60,000 bases of DNA from Adiantum capillus-veneris. Taxonomy: Eukaryota > Streptophyta > Polypodiopsida > Polypodiales > Pteridaceae. Positions 12,132 through 24,075 of the stretch are shown here, one piece after another. The position numbers and the translations under genes were made by a program. Under the pieces are notes generated by a model. It worked only from the letters and a program-made list of their open reading frames with translations. It had not been told where the DNA came from and made no database searches. The stretch lies in contig CM043959.1 of the NCBI GenBank assembly GCA_014529385.2, positions 13,426,809-13,486,808 on the forward strand, given 5' to 3'. Every line of letters begins with the position of its first letter. Positions within the stretch are counted from its first letter, which is position 1.

Positions 12132-13060
12132 TGTTGGGATCAAGGGTGGGCTTCCTTGCATCCTTGGCCATGAAATACAACCATTGACCTTCCATGTGGA
12201 GAAGGGAAAAGAGAGAGATAGAAGGGTTGATGTTGAGATATCTACACATAAGAGTACAAATAGAAAAAAAGGGGCGAGCTTTTACACACAAGAGGATGAA
12301 ACAGAGAAGCTCCATAGCCCAATACATAGGGTAAGAGAGGGGAAAAGGAAAAATTGAGAGCATCTACACAAGAACGGACTAAAGATTGTAGACGGCATCT
12401 CTTGTGATGTTTGGTATTTAACATTTGATATTACTTGTTGGTGCCAAAAAAGTTCCACTTAGTTATGAGCTGAGCATATCACTTATTGCATGACCCTCTA
12501 AAGGTGAGTTCTCACTATCCTATTTACAAAAAGCAGCAATAGTGGCTTATCGATAAAAGATCTAAAAACACTATCCAAATATAAAATGGCCGAGGAATTT
12601 AATTATTGCCAACGCCTTATTTTCAAATCGAAGAATTAAAATTCACAAATCATCAAGTCACCATTAGAACAAAATAAAAAGATAGCATATTAATTATCCA
12701 TTACGCTCCAGCTATCCCCATTGTAGTGGACGACATACAATAGAAGGGTGCTCAGTGTTAGGAAATAAGACGTAGCTAAATAGATAATTGAGTAGATTAC
12801 TTAATGGAGAGAGACATATTTACATACACGAGATTATAGAGTAGAGAGAGAGAGAGAGTACACACGATATACGTGGTGCACCCAATGTGGGCTACGTCCA
12901 TGGGAAAGCAGCCACTCAATGGCTATAGTACTTCAAAACAAGAAGTAGTTTACAAAGGGATTGTACCCTTAATGGAGCTCTCGCCTTGCTTCACTCTCAC
13001 CACCTCACACTCACCTTGTTGCATCAAATTCACACTATGAAATGTGTGTAGAAATGGCCT

Positions 13061-13069
13061 CCTTTTATA
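13061..13069 (-). promoter_or_regulatory. TATA-box candidate in the solo LTR
   Basis: The minus strand reads TATAAAAGG, a good plant TATA consensus. It would lie inside the LTR, with the GGCC-rich U3-like stretch upstream of it. There is no evidence that it is used. Confidence 0.4.
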
Positions 13070-13204
13070 GGCCAAAAGGGCTGCCCTCTCTCATGAGAGG
13101 CAGCCATGTGTACCGGCCCTTGTGTAGATAAGTCCAAATCGAACCCTCCAATCCGCCCATGTGTGGCCGCCCTTGAGAAGACAAGTCCGCTTTTGAATTC
13201 AGCC

Positions 13205-13325
13205 ACCAGCTACTGGCCATTGACTTCCGACCACAGGCCACCACCAGCCGGTGGTCGGAAGTCAACCGGCCATTGACTACCGGCCAACCGGCCATTGACT
13301 ACCAGCCACCGGCCAACCGACGATT
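13205..13325. repeat. GGCCATTGACTACCGGCCA-type short repeats
   Basis: GGCCATTGACT occurs three times and GGCCA/CCGGCC many times within 120 bp, together with GGTCGGAAGTCAA and its complement nearby. This is a GC-rich repeated block in the U3-like part of the solo LTR. A minus frame of 76 codons at 13065-13295 is explained by this repeat composition. Confidence 0.65.
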
Positions 13326-15414
13326 GTTTTCCGACGAGTGATTTTAATTCACGCACGATGGCTTCTCCTCATAATGGGGGCCTTACAAATGTGCGCTTTT
13401 ACCACAGAAAATTACAAGGGTAAATCAGGCTCCATACTTAACACCCAGTCTCGTAACATCCCTTAGTCGAGGGATAGCAACTGTCCTCAGTTGCTCAAAA
13501 GAGAATTAGTTGCCCCGTCGGTGTGACAAAGGTATGAAGAAGATTTGGACATTTTGAAAAAAAAAGCAAGCATCCATCTAGCATCTTCTCTAAGGTGGCA
13601 TGAGTTGCTCTTCTTGATTTACAAGTGTGGATGGTTCTTCATTATGATGTATAGCTAGGGGTCCTCGAAAGAGTCGTAATAAACCACTGTGAAATGCATT
13701 ATGAATGTGCCAGTGGGAAGGTGATTAACTATTAAATACATTACAAGGTCAGGTATCATGTTTGAATATACTTGGGCATTACACCATAACCCAAAAAACA
13801 ATGATTATCCAAGCATGAGTTGAGGGCACGGAGAATGGACAAAATGCTTAAAGTCCTCCTGTCTAGCATATCCTTTATTCTAACCAGAGAAGGGAGACAA
13901 AGAGTGTCAACAAATGGGAATATCTCGAAAGAAAAACTTCACCTAAAAATTTAGTACCTCATGGAACTAGTAGTCAAATGTTACAATGTAGACAATCCAA
14001 AAATATGTAGTACCTTATTTTCTTGTTGAATTGCACTTCTTAGGGAAATACTTAGTTACCAATAGTGGTGTATTGCATACATAGGGTGCACAGGTTTCTG
14101 TCTCTATTCTAAAATTGACTTAGCATAGTAGCAGTAAATAAATTAGTGATACAAGTCTAGTAGCAACTGTATAACATGGATTTTGACTTTTTCTTTGATA
14201 GGAGTTCAAACAATTGGAGTTGAAATTTTATTGATTTGGAAGTTTGGATAGGTTTCATTTGGTACAATGTCCCATGTAGTGCATTTGAAGCTGTTGGCAA
14301 CGACAATTTGCTCAAAAGTGGTACTAGTTGTGTTTTGTGTCATCTGTAGAAAGAGAGAGAAAAAGTACGACTGCACATCTGTACTAATAGTCATATAAAA
14401 GAAAGTGTAAATTTGTGAATTCTTTACACAATGAGTGATTTTCTAGTAGAGTTGGATCATCACCTGGGTGTCAAGGTACTTTTACCTGGTAACATAGAAT
14501 AGCTTGTCCTGATAGGTTTAGTTGGATAGCTAGTAAAATCAAGGAAACATGCGTATAATTTTTTAAAGTTAAAAGTGCTGGTGTCGCATAGCATATACGA
14601 TGTACTTCAAGAGGGTGGTTAATCCAATTTACTTGTCCAAGTTTGGGGAATATGTAATCGACAAGGGTGGACCACGATAGAGAGGGCTTAGTCAACTAAA
14701 GGAGAGAGGGGGTGAATAGGTATCTCGCTAGTCAACTTTGCAGTTCAATAAGGGCCTCACCTTTTTGGTGAAAATAAGCTCAAAAAGAGTTCTAAAAAGA
14801 AATTAGTCAACAAGCAGCAATAGCGTCGAGTGCTCAGAAGTTGATGGCAACCAACAATCTCTTCCTCAGCCCACGAGCATGAAGTACAACTAGTTCAAGG
14901 GCTTTGGGTGACCACTTTCATGGTTGCCATGCTCATTTTGATGGAGGTGGAAGTCAAGCCGTATGTGTGTCTAAGGGTTGGTCACACAAGATTTCAGAAA
15001 GGTAGCCAAGTACTACTTCAATGGTTTGAAAACTATATTTCAATATTTCCGCTATCTTTGATCGGAGCTCGCAACATGGAGTGAGATGTCATGAGTAATC
15101 CTTGAAGCTTCCAATCTGTCAATCTGAGCCTCGATCTCCCATCTCTTCTACATTTAAGCCAAAATTGTCACTTTCCAAGATGCCTTTTTTGATGTGGAAC
15201 CAAAATTACCGACTCACTTAAACAAATTCTTCAAGATGCGATTCTTTTCTTTCCTTGTGGAATCCTTATGGTCGTTAAGCGGAATTGATGGGTCGCTTTT
15301 TATTAATTGCCAATTAGACTTGATTTGCAAACTGGACTCTGCAAATTTGATAATCTATCCTTAAAATTTATTTTCGATTGCTGATTTTCTTCAAACTGGA
15401 AGCTCTGATACCAC

Positions 15415-18077
15415 TGTTGGGATCAAGGGTGGGCTTCCTTCCATCCTTGGCCATGAAATACAACCATTGACCTTCCATGTGGAGAAGGGAAAAGAGAGAG
15501 ATAGAAGGGTTGATGTTGATATATCTACACATAAGAGTACAAAGAGAAAAAAAGGGGCGAGCTTCTACACACAAGAGGATGACATAGAGAAGCTCCATAG
15601 CCCAATACATAGGGTAAGAGAGGGGAAAAGGAAAAATTGAGAGCATCTACAGAAAAACGGACTAAAGATTGTACACGGCATCTCTTGTGATGTTTGGTAT
15701 TTAACATTTGATATTACTTGTTGGTGCCAAAAAAGTTCCACTTAGTTATGAGTTGAGCATATCACTTATTGCATGACCCTCTAAAGGTGAGTTCTCACTA
15801 TCCTATTTACAAAAAGCAGCAATAGTGGCTTATTGATAAAAGATCTAAAAACACTATCCAAATATAAAATGGTCGAGGAATTTATTTATTGCCAACGCCT
15901 TATTCTCAACTCGAAGAATTAAAACTCACAAATCATCAAGTCACCATTAGAACAAAATAAAAAGATAGCATATTAATTATCCATTACGCTCCAGCTATCC
16001 CGATTTTAGTGGACCACATACAACACGAGGGTGCCCAGTCTCGTAACATTCATTACTAGAGGGATAGAAATTGTCCTCAATTTCTCAAAAGAGAATTAGT
16101 TGGCCCGTCAGTGTGACAAAAGGTGTGAAGAAGATCTGGAAGTTTTGAAAGAAAAAAGCAAGCATCCATCTAGCATCTTCTCTAGGGTGGCATTTGAAAG
16201 TCAAAAGATAACGATTATGAACGATGCCAGTGTGTGCAGTGGAGGTTCATGATCAACTATTTGGTCAGGAATGAGTTGCTCTTCTTGATTTACAAGTGTG
16301 GATGGTTCTTTATTATGATGTATAGCTAGGGGTCCTCGAAAGAGTCGTAATAAACCACTGTGAAATGCATTATGAATGTGCCAGTGGGAAGGTGATTAAC
16401 TATTAAATACATTACAAGGTCAAGTATCATGTTTAAATATACTTGGGCATTACATCATAACCCAAAATACAATAACTATCCAAGCATGAGTCGAGGGCAC
16501 GGAGAATGGACAAAATGTTAAAAGTCCTTCTGTCTAGCATATCCTTTATTCTAACCAGAGAAGGGAGACAAAGAGTGTCAACAAATGGGACTATCTGGAA
16601 AGAAAAAATTCATCTAAAAATTTAGTACCTCATGGAACTAGTAGTCAAATGTTACAATGTAGACAATCCAAAAATATGTAGTGCCTTATTTTATTGTTGA
16701 ATTGCACTTCTTAGGGAAATACTTAGTTACCAATAGTGGTGTATTGCATAGGGTGCACAAGTTTCTGTCTCTATTCTAAAATTGACTTAGCATAGTAGCA
16801 GTAAATAAATTAGTGATACAAGTCTAGTAGCAACTGTATAACATGGATTTTGACTTTTTCTTTGATAGGAGTTCAAACAATTGGAGTTGAACTTTTATTG
16901 ATTTGGAAGTTTGGATAGGTTTCATCTGGTACAATGTCCCATGTAGTGCATTTGAAGCTGTTGGCAACGACAATTTGCTTAAAAGTGGTACTAGTTGTGT
17001 TTTGTGTCATCTGTAGAAAGAGAGAGAAAAAGTACGACTGCACATCTGTGCTAATAGTCATATAAAAGAAAGTATAAATTTGTGAATTCTTTACACAATG
17101 AGTGATTTTCTAGTAGAGTTGGATCATCACCTGGGTGTCAAGGTACTTTTACCTGGTAACATAGAATAGCTTGTCCTGATAGGTTTAGTTGGATAGCTAG
17201 TAAAATCAAGGAAACATGCGTATAATTTTTCAGAGTAAAAAGTGCTGGTGTCAAATAGCATATACGATGTACTTCAAGAGGGTGTTAATCCAATTTACTT
17301 GTCCAAGTTTGGGGAATATGTAATCAACAAGGGTGGACCACGATAGAGAGGGCTTAGTCAACTAAAGGAGAGAGGGGGTGAATAGGTATCTCGCTAGCCA
17401 ACTTTGCAGTTCAATAAGGGCCTCACCTTTTTGGTGAAAATAAGCTCAAAAAGATTTCTAAAAAGAAATCAGTCAACAAGCAGCAATAGCGTCGAGTGCT
17501 CAGAGGTTGATGGCAACCAACAATCTCTTCCTCAGCCCACGAGCATGAAGTACAACTAGTTCAAGGGCTTTGGGTGACCACTTTGATGGTTGCCATGCTC
17601 GTTTTGATGGAGGTGGAAGTCAAGCCGTATGTGTGTCTAAGGGTTGGTCACACAAGATTTCAGAAAGGTAAAGTACTACTTCAATGGTTTGAAAACTATA
17701 TTTCAATATTTTCGCTATCTTTGATCGGAGCTCGCAACATGGAGTGAGATGTCATGAGTAATCCTTGAAGCTTCCAATCTGTCAATCTGAGCCTCGATCT
17801 CCCATCTCTTCTACATTTAAGCCAAAATTGTCACTTTCCAAGCTGCCTTTTTTGATGTGGAACCAAAATTACCGACTCACTTAAACAAATTCTTCAAGAT
17901 GCGATTCTTTTCTTCCCTTGTGGAATCCTTATGGTCGTTAAGCGGAATTGATGGGTTGCTTTTTATTAATTGCCAATTAGACTTGATTTGCAAACTGGAC
18001 TCTGCAAATTTGATAATCTATCCTTAAAATTTATTTTCGATTGCTGATTTTCTTCAAACTGGAAGCTCTTATACCAA
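15415..18077 (-). repeat. Array unit 6
   Basis: A full unit of 2663 bp. The LTR is 15415-17522 and the internal domain about 17523-18064. It is closest to unit 5 (shared GAGTTGAA short deletion at the 91-codon minus frame and shared TTCTAACCAG). The PBS complement at 18065-18076 has one mismatch (GCTCTTATACCA). Confidence 0.85.
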
Positions 18078-20515
18078 TGTTGGGATTAAGGGTGGCTTCC
18101 TTCCATCCTTGGCCATGAAATACAACCATTGACCTTCCATGTGGAGAAGGGAAAAGAGAGAGATAGAAAGGTTGATGTTGATATATCTACACATAAGAGT
18201 ACAAAGAGAAAAAAAGGGGCGAGCTTTTACACACAAGAGGATGAAACAGAGAAGCTCCATAGCCCAATACATAGGGTAAGAGAGGAGAAAAGGAAAAATT
18301 GAGAGCATCTACACAAGAACGGACTAAAGATTGTACACGGCATCTCTTGTGATGTTTGGTATTTAACATTTGATATTACTTGTTGGTGCCAAAAAAGTTC
18401 CACTTAGTCATGAGCTGAGCTTATCACTTATTGCATGATCCTGTAAAGGTGAGTTCTCACTATCCTTACAAAAAGCAGCAATAGTGGCTTATTGATAAAA
18501 GATCTAAAAACACTATCCAAATATAAAATGGTCGAGGAATTTATTTATTGCCAACGCCTTATTCTCAACTCGTAGAATTAAAATTCACAAATCATCAAGT
18601 CACCATTAGAACAAAATAAAAAGATAGCATATTAATTATTCATTACGCTCCAGCTATCCCGATTGTAGTGGACCACATACAAGAGGAGGGTGCCCAGTCT
18701 CGTAACATTCATTACTCGAGGGATAGCAATTGTCCTCAGTTTCTCAAAAGAGAATTAGTTGGCCCGTCAGTGTGACAAAAGTTGTGAAGAAGATTTGGAA
18801 GTTTTGAAAGAAAAAAGCAAGCATCCATCTATCATCTTCTCCAGGGTGGCATTTGAAAGTCAAAAGATAACGAATATGTACGATGCCAATGTGTGCAGTG
18901 GAGGTTTCATGATCAACTATTTGGTCACGAATGAGTTGCTCTTCTTCATTTACAAGTGTGGATGGTTCTTCATTATGATGTATAGCTAGGGGCCCTTGAA
19001 AGAGTCATAATAAACCATTGTGAAATGCATTATGAATGTGCTAGTGGGAAGGTGATTAGATATTAAATACATTACAAGGTCAGGTATCATGGTTGAATAT
19101 ACTTGAGCATTACACCATAACCAAAAATACAATGACTATCCAAGCATGAGTTGAGGGTATAGAGAATGGACAAAATGTACTATCCTATTTACAAAAAGCA
19201 GCAATAGTGGCTTATTGATAAAAGATCTAAAAACACTATCCAAATATAAAACGACCGAGAATTTTTTTTATTGCCAACGCCTTCTTCTAAACTCGTAGAA
19301 TTAAAATTCACAAATCATCAAGCACCATTAGAACAAAATAAATAGATAGCATATTAATTATCCATTACGCTCCAGCTATCCCGATTGTAGTGGACCACAT
19401 ACAACAGGAGGGTGCCCAGTCTTGTAACATTCCTTACTCGAGGGATAACAATTGTCCTCAGTTGCTCAAAAGAGAATTAGTTGGCCCATCAATGTGACAA
19501 ATGGTGTGAAGAATATTTGGAAGTTTTGAAACAAAAAAGCAAGCATCCATCTAGTATCTTCTCTAGGGTGGCATTTGAAAGTCAAAAGATAACGATTATG
19601 AACCATGCCAGTGTGTGCAGTGGAGGTTTCATGATCAACTATTTGGTTAGGAATGAGTTGCTCTTCTTTATTTACAAGTGTGGATGGTTCTTCATTATGA
19701 TGTATAGCTAGGGGTCCTCGAAAGAGTCGTAATAAACCATTGTGAAATGCATTATGATTGTGCCAGTGGGAAGGTGATTAACTATTAAATACATTACAAG
19801 GTCAGGTATCATGTTTGAATATACTTGGGCATTACGCAATAACCCAAAATACAATGACTATCCAAGCATGAGTCGAGGGCACGGAGAATGGACAAAATGT
19901 TTAAAGTCCTCCTTTCTAGCATATCCTATATTCTAACCAGAGAAGGGAGACAAAGAGTGTCAACAAATGGGAATATCTTAAAAGAAAAACTTCACCTAAA
20001 AATTTAGTACCTCATGGAACTAGTAGTCAAATGTTACAATGTAGACAATCCAAAAATATGTAGTACCTTATTTTCTTGTTGAATTGCACTTCTTAGGGAA
20101 ATACTTAGTTACCAATAGTGGTGTATTGCGTAGGGTGCACAGGTTTCTGTCTCTATTCTAAAATTGACTCAGCATAGTAGCAGTAAATAAATTAGTGATA
20201 CAAGTCTAGTAGCAACTGTATAACATGGATTTTGACTTTTTCTTTGATAGGAGTTCAAACAGTTGGAGTTGAAATTTTATTGATTTGGAAGTTTGGATAG
20301 GCTTCATCTCGTACAATGTCCCATGTAGTGCATTTGAAGCTTTTGGCAACGACAATTTGCTACAAGAAAGCCTAAGTGGCTATCTACAAAATTAGCGAGT
20401 GAAAAAAAAGGGTAACTTTTTGCCAAAAAGGAAGAGGTAAGAGGTGAGATAGAGAGGGAGAGCCAAAAAATGGAAGGGAGGAGGGAAATGGGGGGAAACT
20501 TTGCAAATGGGTTTA

Positions 20516-20553
20516 ACACCAAATGCGTTTCGCAATTAGCTCTTCAGTGGTGT
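20516..20553 (-). ncRNA. Hammerhead-ribozyme-like motif in the PLE 3' region
   Basis: On the minus strand ACACCA is followed directly by CTGAAGA (matching the core CUGANGA), then GC-TAATT-GC as a short helix II, then GAAAC (matching the GAAA core), CGCATT, and TGGTGT, which pairs perfectly with ACACCA as helix I. The pairing can extend to GGGTTACACCA with one small bulge. Helix III would be vestigial, with an A where a G would be expected to pair with C15.2; a CpG-to-CpA change could explain it. Hammerhead motifs with tiny helix III are known from PLEs. Activity of this copy is doubtful. Confidence 0.45.
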
Positions 20554-20796
20554 AACCCTTACAAGTGGTGTAGGAGGGTTTAAATAGGTATCCAACAAAG
20601 GGTGGAGGGGTTTCCAAGGAGGCAAGTACAGAGTTTAAAGAGGAGGAGGCCTCTTCAATAGGGAATAATTCTCTCTTTAATGGGGTAGGAAAAGGAGACG
20701 TTTAAAGAGGAAAAAAGGGGAGGTTTAAAGGGTGCAGTTTACAAGGGTGTACCAAGAGGTGGGGACTTTTACCAAAATTAAATGGAGGAAAGGCAA

Positions 20797-20812
20797 GGGG
20801 GGGGGGGGGGGG
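20797..20812. repeat. G16 homopolymer near the PLE 3' end
   Basis: Sixteen consecutive G on the plus strand, 64 bases beyond the RT stop in element orientation. It becomes poly-C in the element RNA. Its exact length could be a sequencing artefact. Confidence 0.85.
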
Positions 20813-20875
20813 CAGGAAAGAAGAAGAGGGAATTCATATGGTTGTATCCCTAGAATAGGGGTAAGGGACCAAAGC

Positions 20876-22737
20876 TAAGGTAGGGGAGAAGAAGGAAGGG
20901 GAAAGGGAGAAGGGACAGAAGGGCTCTTACTTGAGAGAAGTTTGCCAAGGTTGGGTGCATTAAGCCAGCAAATGATAGGTTTGGCAAAAGAGGGGAGCTC
21001 GGAGTTACTTTCTAAATGCTTAGAGAGAGGTTTGTTGATGGAATGGGTTAGATTGAGTTGGCGGGTAAAGGGTGAAAAGGGGATCTTGACAATGAGGGCG
21101 GGGCACTCTTGTGGTTACCCTTTACAAGGAGAGAGGGCCTAGAAGCATAGGTTACATAGAGAAAACATGCCTTCAAGAACGGTGAAGGGTAGCCTTTAGC
21201 TCTGAGCCTGGAGAAGAATAGGTTGCGAATGGAGATAAAACCCTCAAGCGAGTTTTCCCTGATGATATACCTCTTGAGTTCTGATAAGATAAAGGCAATT
21301 TTCTGGTGGGTAGGGTGCCATGATTGCCACGGGATGTAGTTGTAGGAGTTTAATGGCCTTTTGTGGCAATGTGTGTCAAAAATTCCCTTTAGAGCGGAAA
21401 GACGGCCCTTTCAGGAAGTGTATGTCCAAGATTAAAGCTTTGTGCGAGGAGATGAAGGGAGTGATCTTTATGTGCTCTTGGAGAGGATGCCCATAATCAA
21501 GGAGGAGCTTTTTAAGGCTAGAGGGGGGGCCATCCCAAACTCCAAAAGTATCATCTATGAACCTTTTAAAGTAAAGGAGAGAAGGGGAAGATACAAGTTT
21601 GCCTCCTTCCTCTAAGGAACACAGAAAAAGACGGCATATACCACCGCAAAATTCAACCCCATAGCGATGCCTTTCACTTGATGCCAAACTTACCTTGGAA
21701 AAAGATGTAGTGGTGGTTGAGAATGAGAGAGGCAAGGGAGAGGATGAAGTTGACTTAGGAAAGGGAAACAGATCTTGGATAGAGTTTTTAAGAGCACAGA
21801 GTCCTTCACGCGGATAGGAATGCTAGGGTAGAGTGACTCAACGTCAAAGGTAAAGAGAGTAACATGGGGGGAGAAGGTGATGGAGGCTAAGTCCAAGATA
21901 AGAGAATGAGAGTCTTTGAGGTGTTGTTTTTTGGCTAGGAGTATAGGGAAGAGTTGAACATGCAACCATTTCGAGGCATTCTCCAAGATATACATACCCC
22001 TTGTAAGAACAAATGGGGCGGCCTACAAGGGTAGGTTTATGGATTTTTGGTAAAAGGAAGAATGGACAAGGAATGGGAAAAGATTGAGAGGAGGAGAGGA
22101 TGAAAGATATTTCTTTGGAAGGGAGGAGCGTAACAATGGAAATTAGAGTGGATTGGACAAATGGCAAAGGTGGTGATGAGATAGGAGAGTAGGTGAGAGG
22201 GTCCAAGAGGTGGTGTAGAGCTTCCTTATTGTACCAGGATTGGAAGAGGATGACGGTGCCAAGATTTTTGCTGGCCGGTTTGATTATAATCTTATGATCA
22301 TTTTTGAGAAAGGAAATAGTATCTAACAAGAAAGGTTTAGCAAAAAAGGGCGGAGAAGGATTAAGGAGGGCTTTTAGGTGGGAGAAAGTATCATCAAAGG
22401 TAAGCCTAAGGGTGGTGGAGTGAGAAGGAGGGTTCCAAGAGGGATTAGGGATAGAAAAAAAAGGAGAGAGAGGGGGTGAGTTATTATTAAAAAAGATTTT
22501 GAGTTGTAGGCTCCTCTCGAAATTGGAATACGCCTTGAGGATAGAAGAGGAAGGTGGAGGAGGGGAGGGGGGAATGTAGTTGAGTCCAAGGCCTAAAATT
22601 TTACGCTCCACGGAGGAGAGAGAGCGCTTAGTCAAGTTGTGAAAGGAGAGGTTGGTTATTTTATGCTCAAGAGAAAAAATTGTTTGCTTACCGAAGGCTA
22701 AGATTTGTAGAGATGTGGATTGGTGAGGGGAAGCCAA
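20876..22737 (-). pseudogene. PLE reverse transcriptase, frameshifted
   Basis: The RT would copy element RNA into DNA at the target. The main N-terminal frame is 21844-22737 (about 297 codons, no ATG; a TTG follows a stop). It contains LSSVERKILGLGL, KPASKNLGTVI and LPKIHKP, the known PLE fingers blocks. The reading then shifts at about 21993 to the frame with ASKWL and FDVESLYPSIP (Asp codon near 21843). It shifts again for KGIAMG (21657-21674), again for RFIDDTFGVW (about 21543), again at about 21390 for the WHPTHQK and LRAKGYPSPFL blocks, and near 21090 for the last part, which ends at a TAG at 20876. At least five frameshifts make it non-functional. Both catalytic aspartate regions are still legible. 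No GIY-YIG or zinc-finger nuclease follows. Confidence 0.85.
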
Positions 22738-22868
22738 TATTTAGACCTTTTTCTATAGTTGTGGTAAGAGAGAGGAAGAAAAGAGGAGTTACATGGAGGA
22801 GGGGTCCAAAGGTTAGGAAAGAGAGGGGTATGGAAGAAGAGCAAGTGGAGAGGAAGGGTGCTCTAAAC

Positions 22869-23936
22869 CTATTTCTTCTTCCTCCATTGCAAGGCTTTTG
22901 ATACTCTATGATTTTTGGGGAGGCTATGCTTGGGATGGGGATGTTGAGGGTGAGGGAAAGGGGTGGAAGAAGTACAAGGGATTAAAGGGTAATTAGGTGT
23001 TTTTAAAAGGGGAGGAACAAAGGTGAGATTGGGAGAGGGGAGAGGAAAGAGGTGGTTCTTGGGGGAGGAAGTATGGGGAGGTTTACAAGGGGCAAAGGAG
23101 GAAAATAGGAACCCCGGGGGAGAGGATTTGGGCTTCTTGAAGGGTTGATGCAAGACCTCCTCATGTGAGGTTTTTGCCAAAGGGAGGCGTTTTTTATTGT
23201 GAATCACCTGGTGGGATGCTTTTTGGTATGGCGGCCTCTTTGGGGGAGGTGAGAGAAGGTTCTTCATTTGAGCAGTGACCTCATGATGTACCAATTCACC
23301 CACCATATCCTCTTTGGGTAGTGATTCCGCTTCTTCCAAAATGGTATCTTGTGCTCTTTTCCTAGCATTATGTGCCGCCGAGTTCAAGGATGAGGCCAAA
23401 TGGGTTTGGAGGATAGCATTTTGAAGTAGAGCATCAAATTCATGAAGTGAGGAAAGCTTCCAAGAGAGGAGTTGATTGGCCCAAGTTAAAGGTTGGACTC
23501 TTGTAAATGAGACGGTAGCAAGCTTCTTAGTGAGGTCTAAGAGCCTTTCTTCTACAAGGTCGCGGTACAAATCAAAGCTTTTTTGAAGGTTGTGGATAAG
23601 AACACTTTGCGCATGGATGTAGGCCTGGGTGCAATCCAATTGAAATTGGACATTAAGAGATTCTAACTTGGCACTCAAGAGTGCTTGTGCTTGAGAGTCC
23701 TCTAAGGAGAGGTGGGGAGGCTTCATGCATAGACTAAGTGGAGCCTTTTGATTGGCGAGAAGGTTTTGCAAATGAGTGAGATGAGAAGTGGCTTTGTGTA
23801 GCTTATGGTTGAGGGTTTTAAACTCTACTAAGGAGAGTGATACAATTTTGTCAAATTCCAAAGATTTGTTAATGGCGGGAAGAATGGGTATAGTTTCCAA
23901 AAGTAGATTAGTGGCAAGAGGTGGGGTAAAGGCCAA
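22869..23936 (-). CDS. PLE ORF1, coiled-coil and basic/proline-rich protein
   Basis: An uninterrupted frame of 355 codons starting with ATG and ending TAG. Roughly residues 25-175 are rich in Leu, Gln, His and charged residues with heptad-like spacing, suggesting coiled coil. Residues 215-275 are basic (KRPPYQKAS, NKKRLPL, KKPKSSPPG). The C-terminal third is rich in Pro, His and Ser and ends QWRKKK. No enzymatic motif is seen. It precedes the RT frame by about 130 bases; an alternative phase stays open across that gap, so the two may once have been one polyprotein. A nucleic-acid-binding or oligomerising role is inferred from composition only. It is the longest intact frame in the PLE. Confidence 0.6.
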   Translation of the reverse strand: MAFTPPLATNLLLETIPILPAINKSLEFDKIVSLSLVEFKTLNHKLHKATSHLTHLQNLLANQKAPLSLCMKPPHLSLEDSQAQALLSAKLESLNVQFQLDCTQAYIHAQSVLIHNLQKSFDLYRDLVEERLLDLTKKLATVSFTRVQPLTWANQLLSWKLSSLHEFDALLQNAILQTHLASSLNSAAHNARKRAQDTILEEAESLPKEDMVGELVHHEVTAQMKNLLSPPPKRPPYQKASHQVIHNKKRLPLAKTSHEEVLHQPFKKPKSSPPGFLFSSFAPCKPPHTSSPKNHLFPLPSPNLTFVPPLLKTPNYPLIPCTSSTPFPHPQHPHPKHSLPKNHRVSKALQWRKKK

Positions 23937-23982
23937 GGAAGAGGAGCTAGCGGAGAGAAAGCCAAAATTGGTCGGAAAGTGA

Positions 23983-24005
23983 GGGGGGGGGGGGGGGGGG
24001 GGGGG
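23983..24005. repeat. G23 homopolymer near the PLE 5' end
   Basis: Twenty-three consecutive G on the plus strand, 47 bases upstream of the ORF1 start in element orientation. Same strand polarity as the G16 tract at the other end. The flanks of the two tracts are not similar. Confidence 0.85.
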
Positions 24006-24063
24006 CTCGAGAGGATGCCACCTTGGTTTGACTTGGGAAAAGCACCCTTACGTGATACAAATG

Positions 24064-24075
24064 CCGCACTTGCGG
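24064..24075. repeat. CCGCA-CT-TGCGG hairpin
   Basis: A perfect 5-bp GC-rich inverted repeat with a two-base loop, near the 5' terminus of the PLE. Possibly part of a structured 5' end; too short to be sure. Confidence 0.4.

Larger units (their letters stand above)
12756..13443 (-). mobile_element. Solo LTR of an unrelated retrotransposon
   Basis: The 688-bp insert begins TGTTAGG and ends CTTAACA, so it has 5-bp terminal inverted repeats TGTTA/TAACA. It is flanked by CTCAG (12751-12755) and CCCAG (13444-13448), a 5-bp target duplication with one change; the uninterrupted units have a single CCCAG there. No internal domain is present, so recombination between two LTRs has removed it. A TATA-like TATAAAAGG on the minus strand suggests the LTR points that way. 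It contains a (GA)n tract near 12850 and GGCC-rich repeats. Confidence 0.85.
12132..15414 (-). repeat. Array unit 5, interrupted by a solo LTR
   Basis: The LTR runs from 12132 to 14856 and includes the 688-bp insertion at 12756-13443. A deletion of roughly 100 bp is present at about 13601 (GGTGGCAT joined to GAGTTGC). From this unit to the left part of unit 7 the copies carry TTCTAACCAG where units further right have TTCAAACCAG, marking a local subfamily. The PBS complement at 15402-15413 is perfect. Confidence 0.8.

Noticed and set aside
13065-13295. 76-codon minus frame in the solo LTR
   Set aside because: Explained by GC-rich GGCCATTGACT-type repeats; no domain.
20942-21142. Plus-strand frame inside the PLE
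   Set aside because: It is the antisense shadow of the RT C-terminal region.
20362-21375. GIY-YIG endonuclease downstream of the PLE RT
   Set aside because: Reading all three minus phases from 21375 to 20362, I found only the RT tail, then a stop at 20876 and non-coding sequence.
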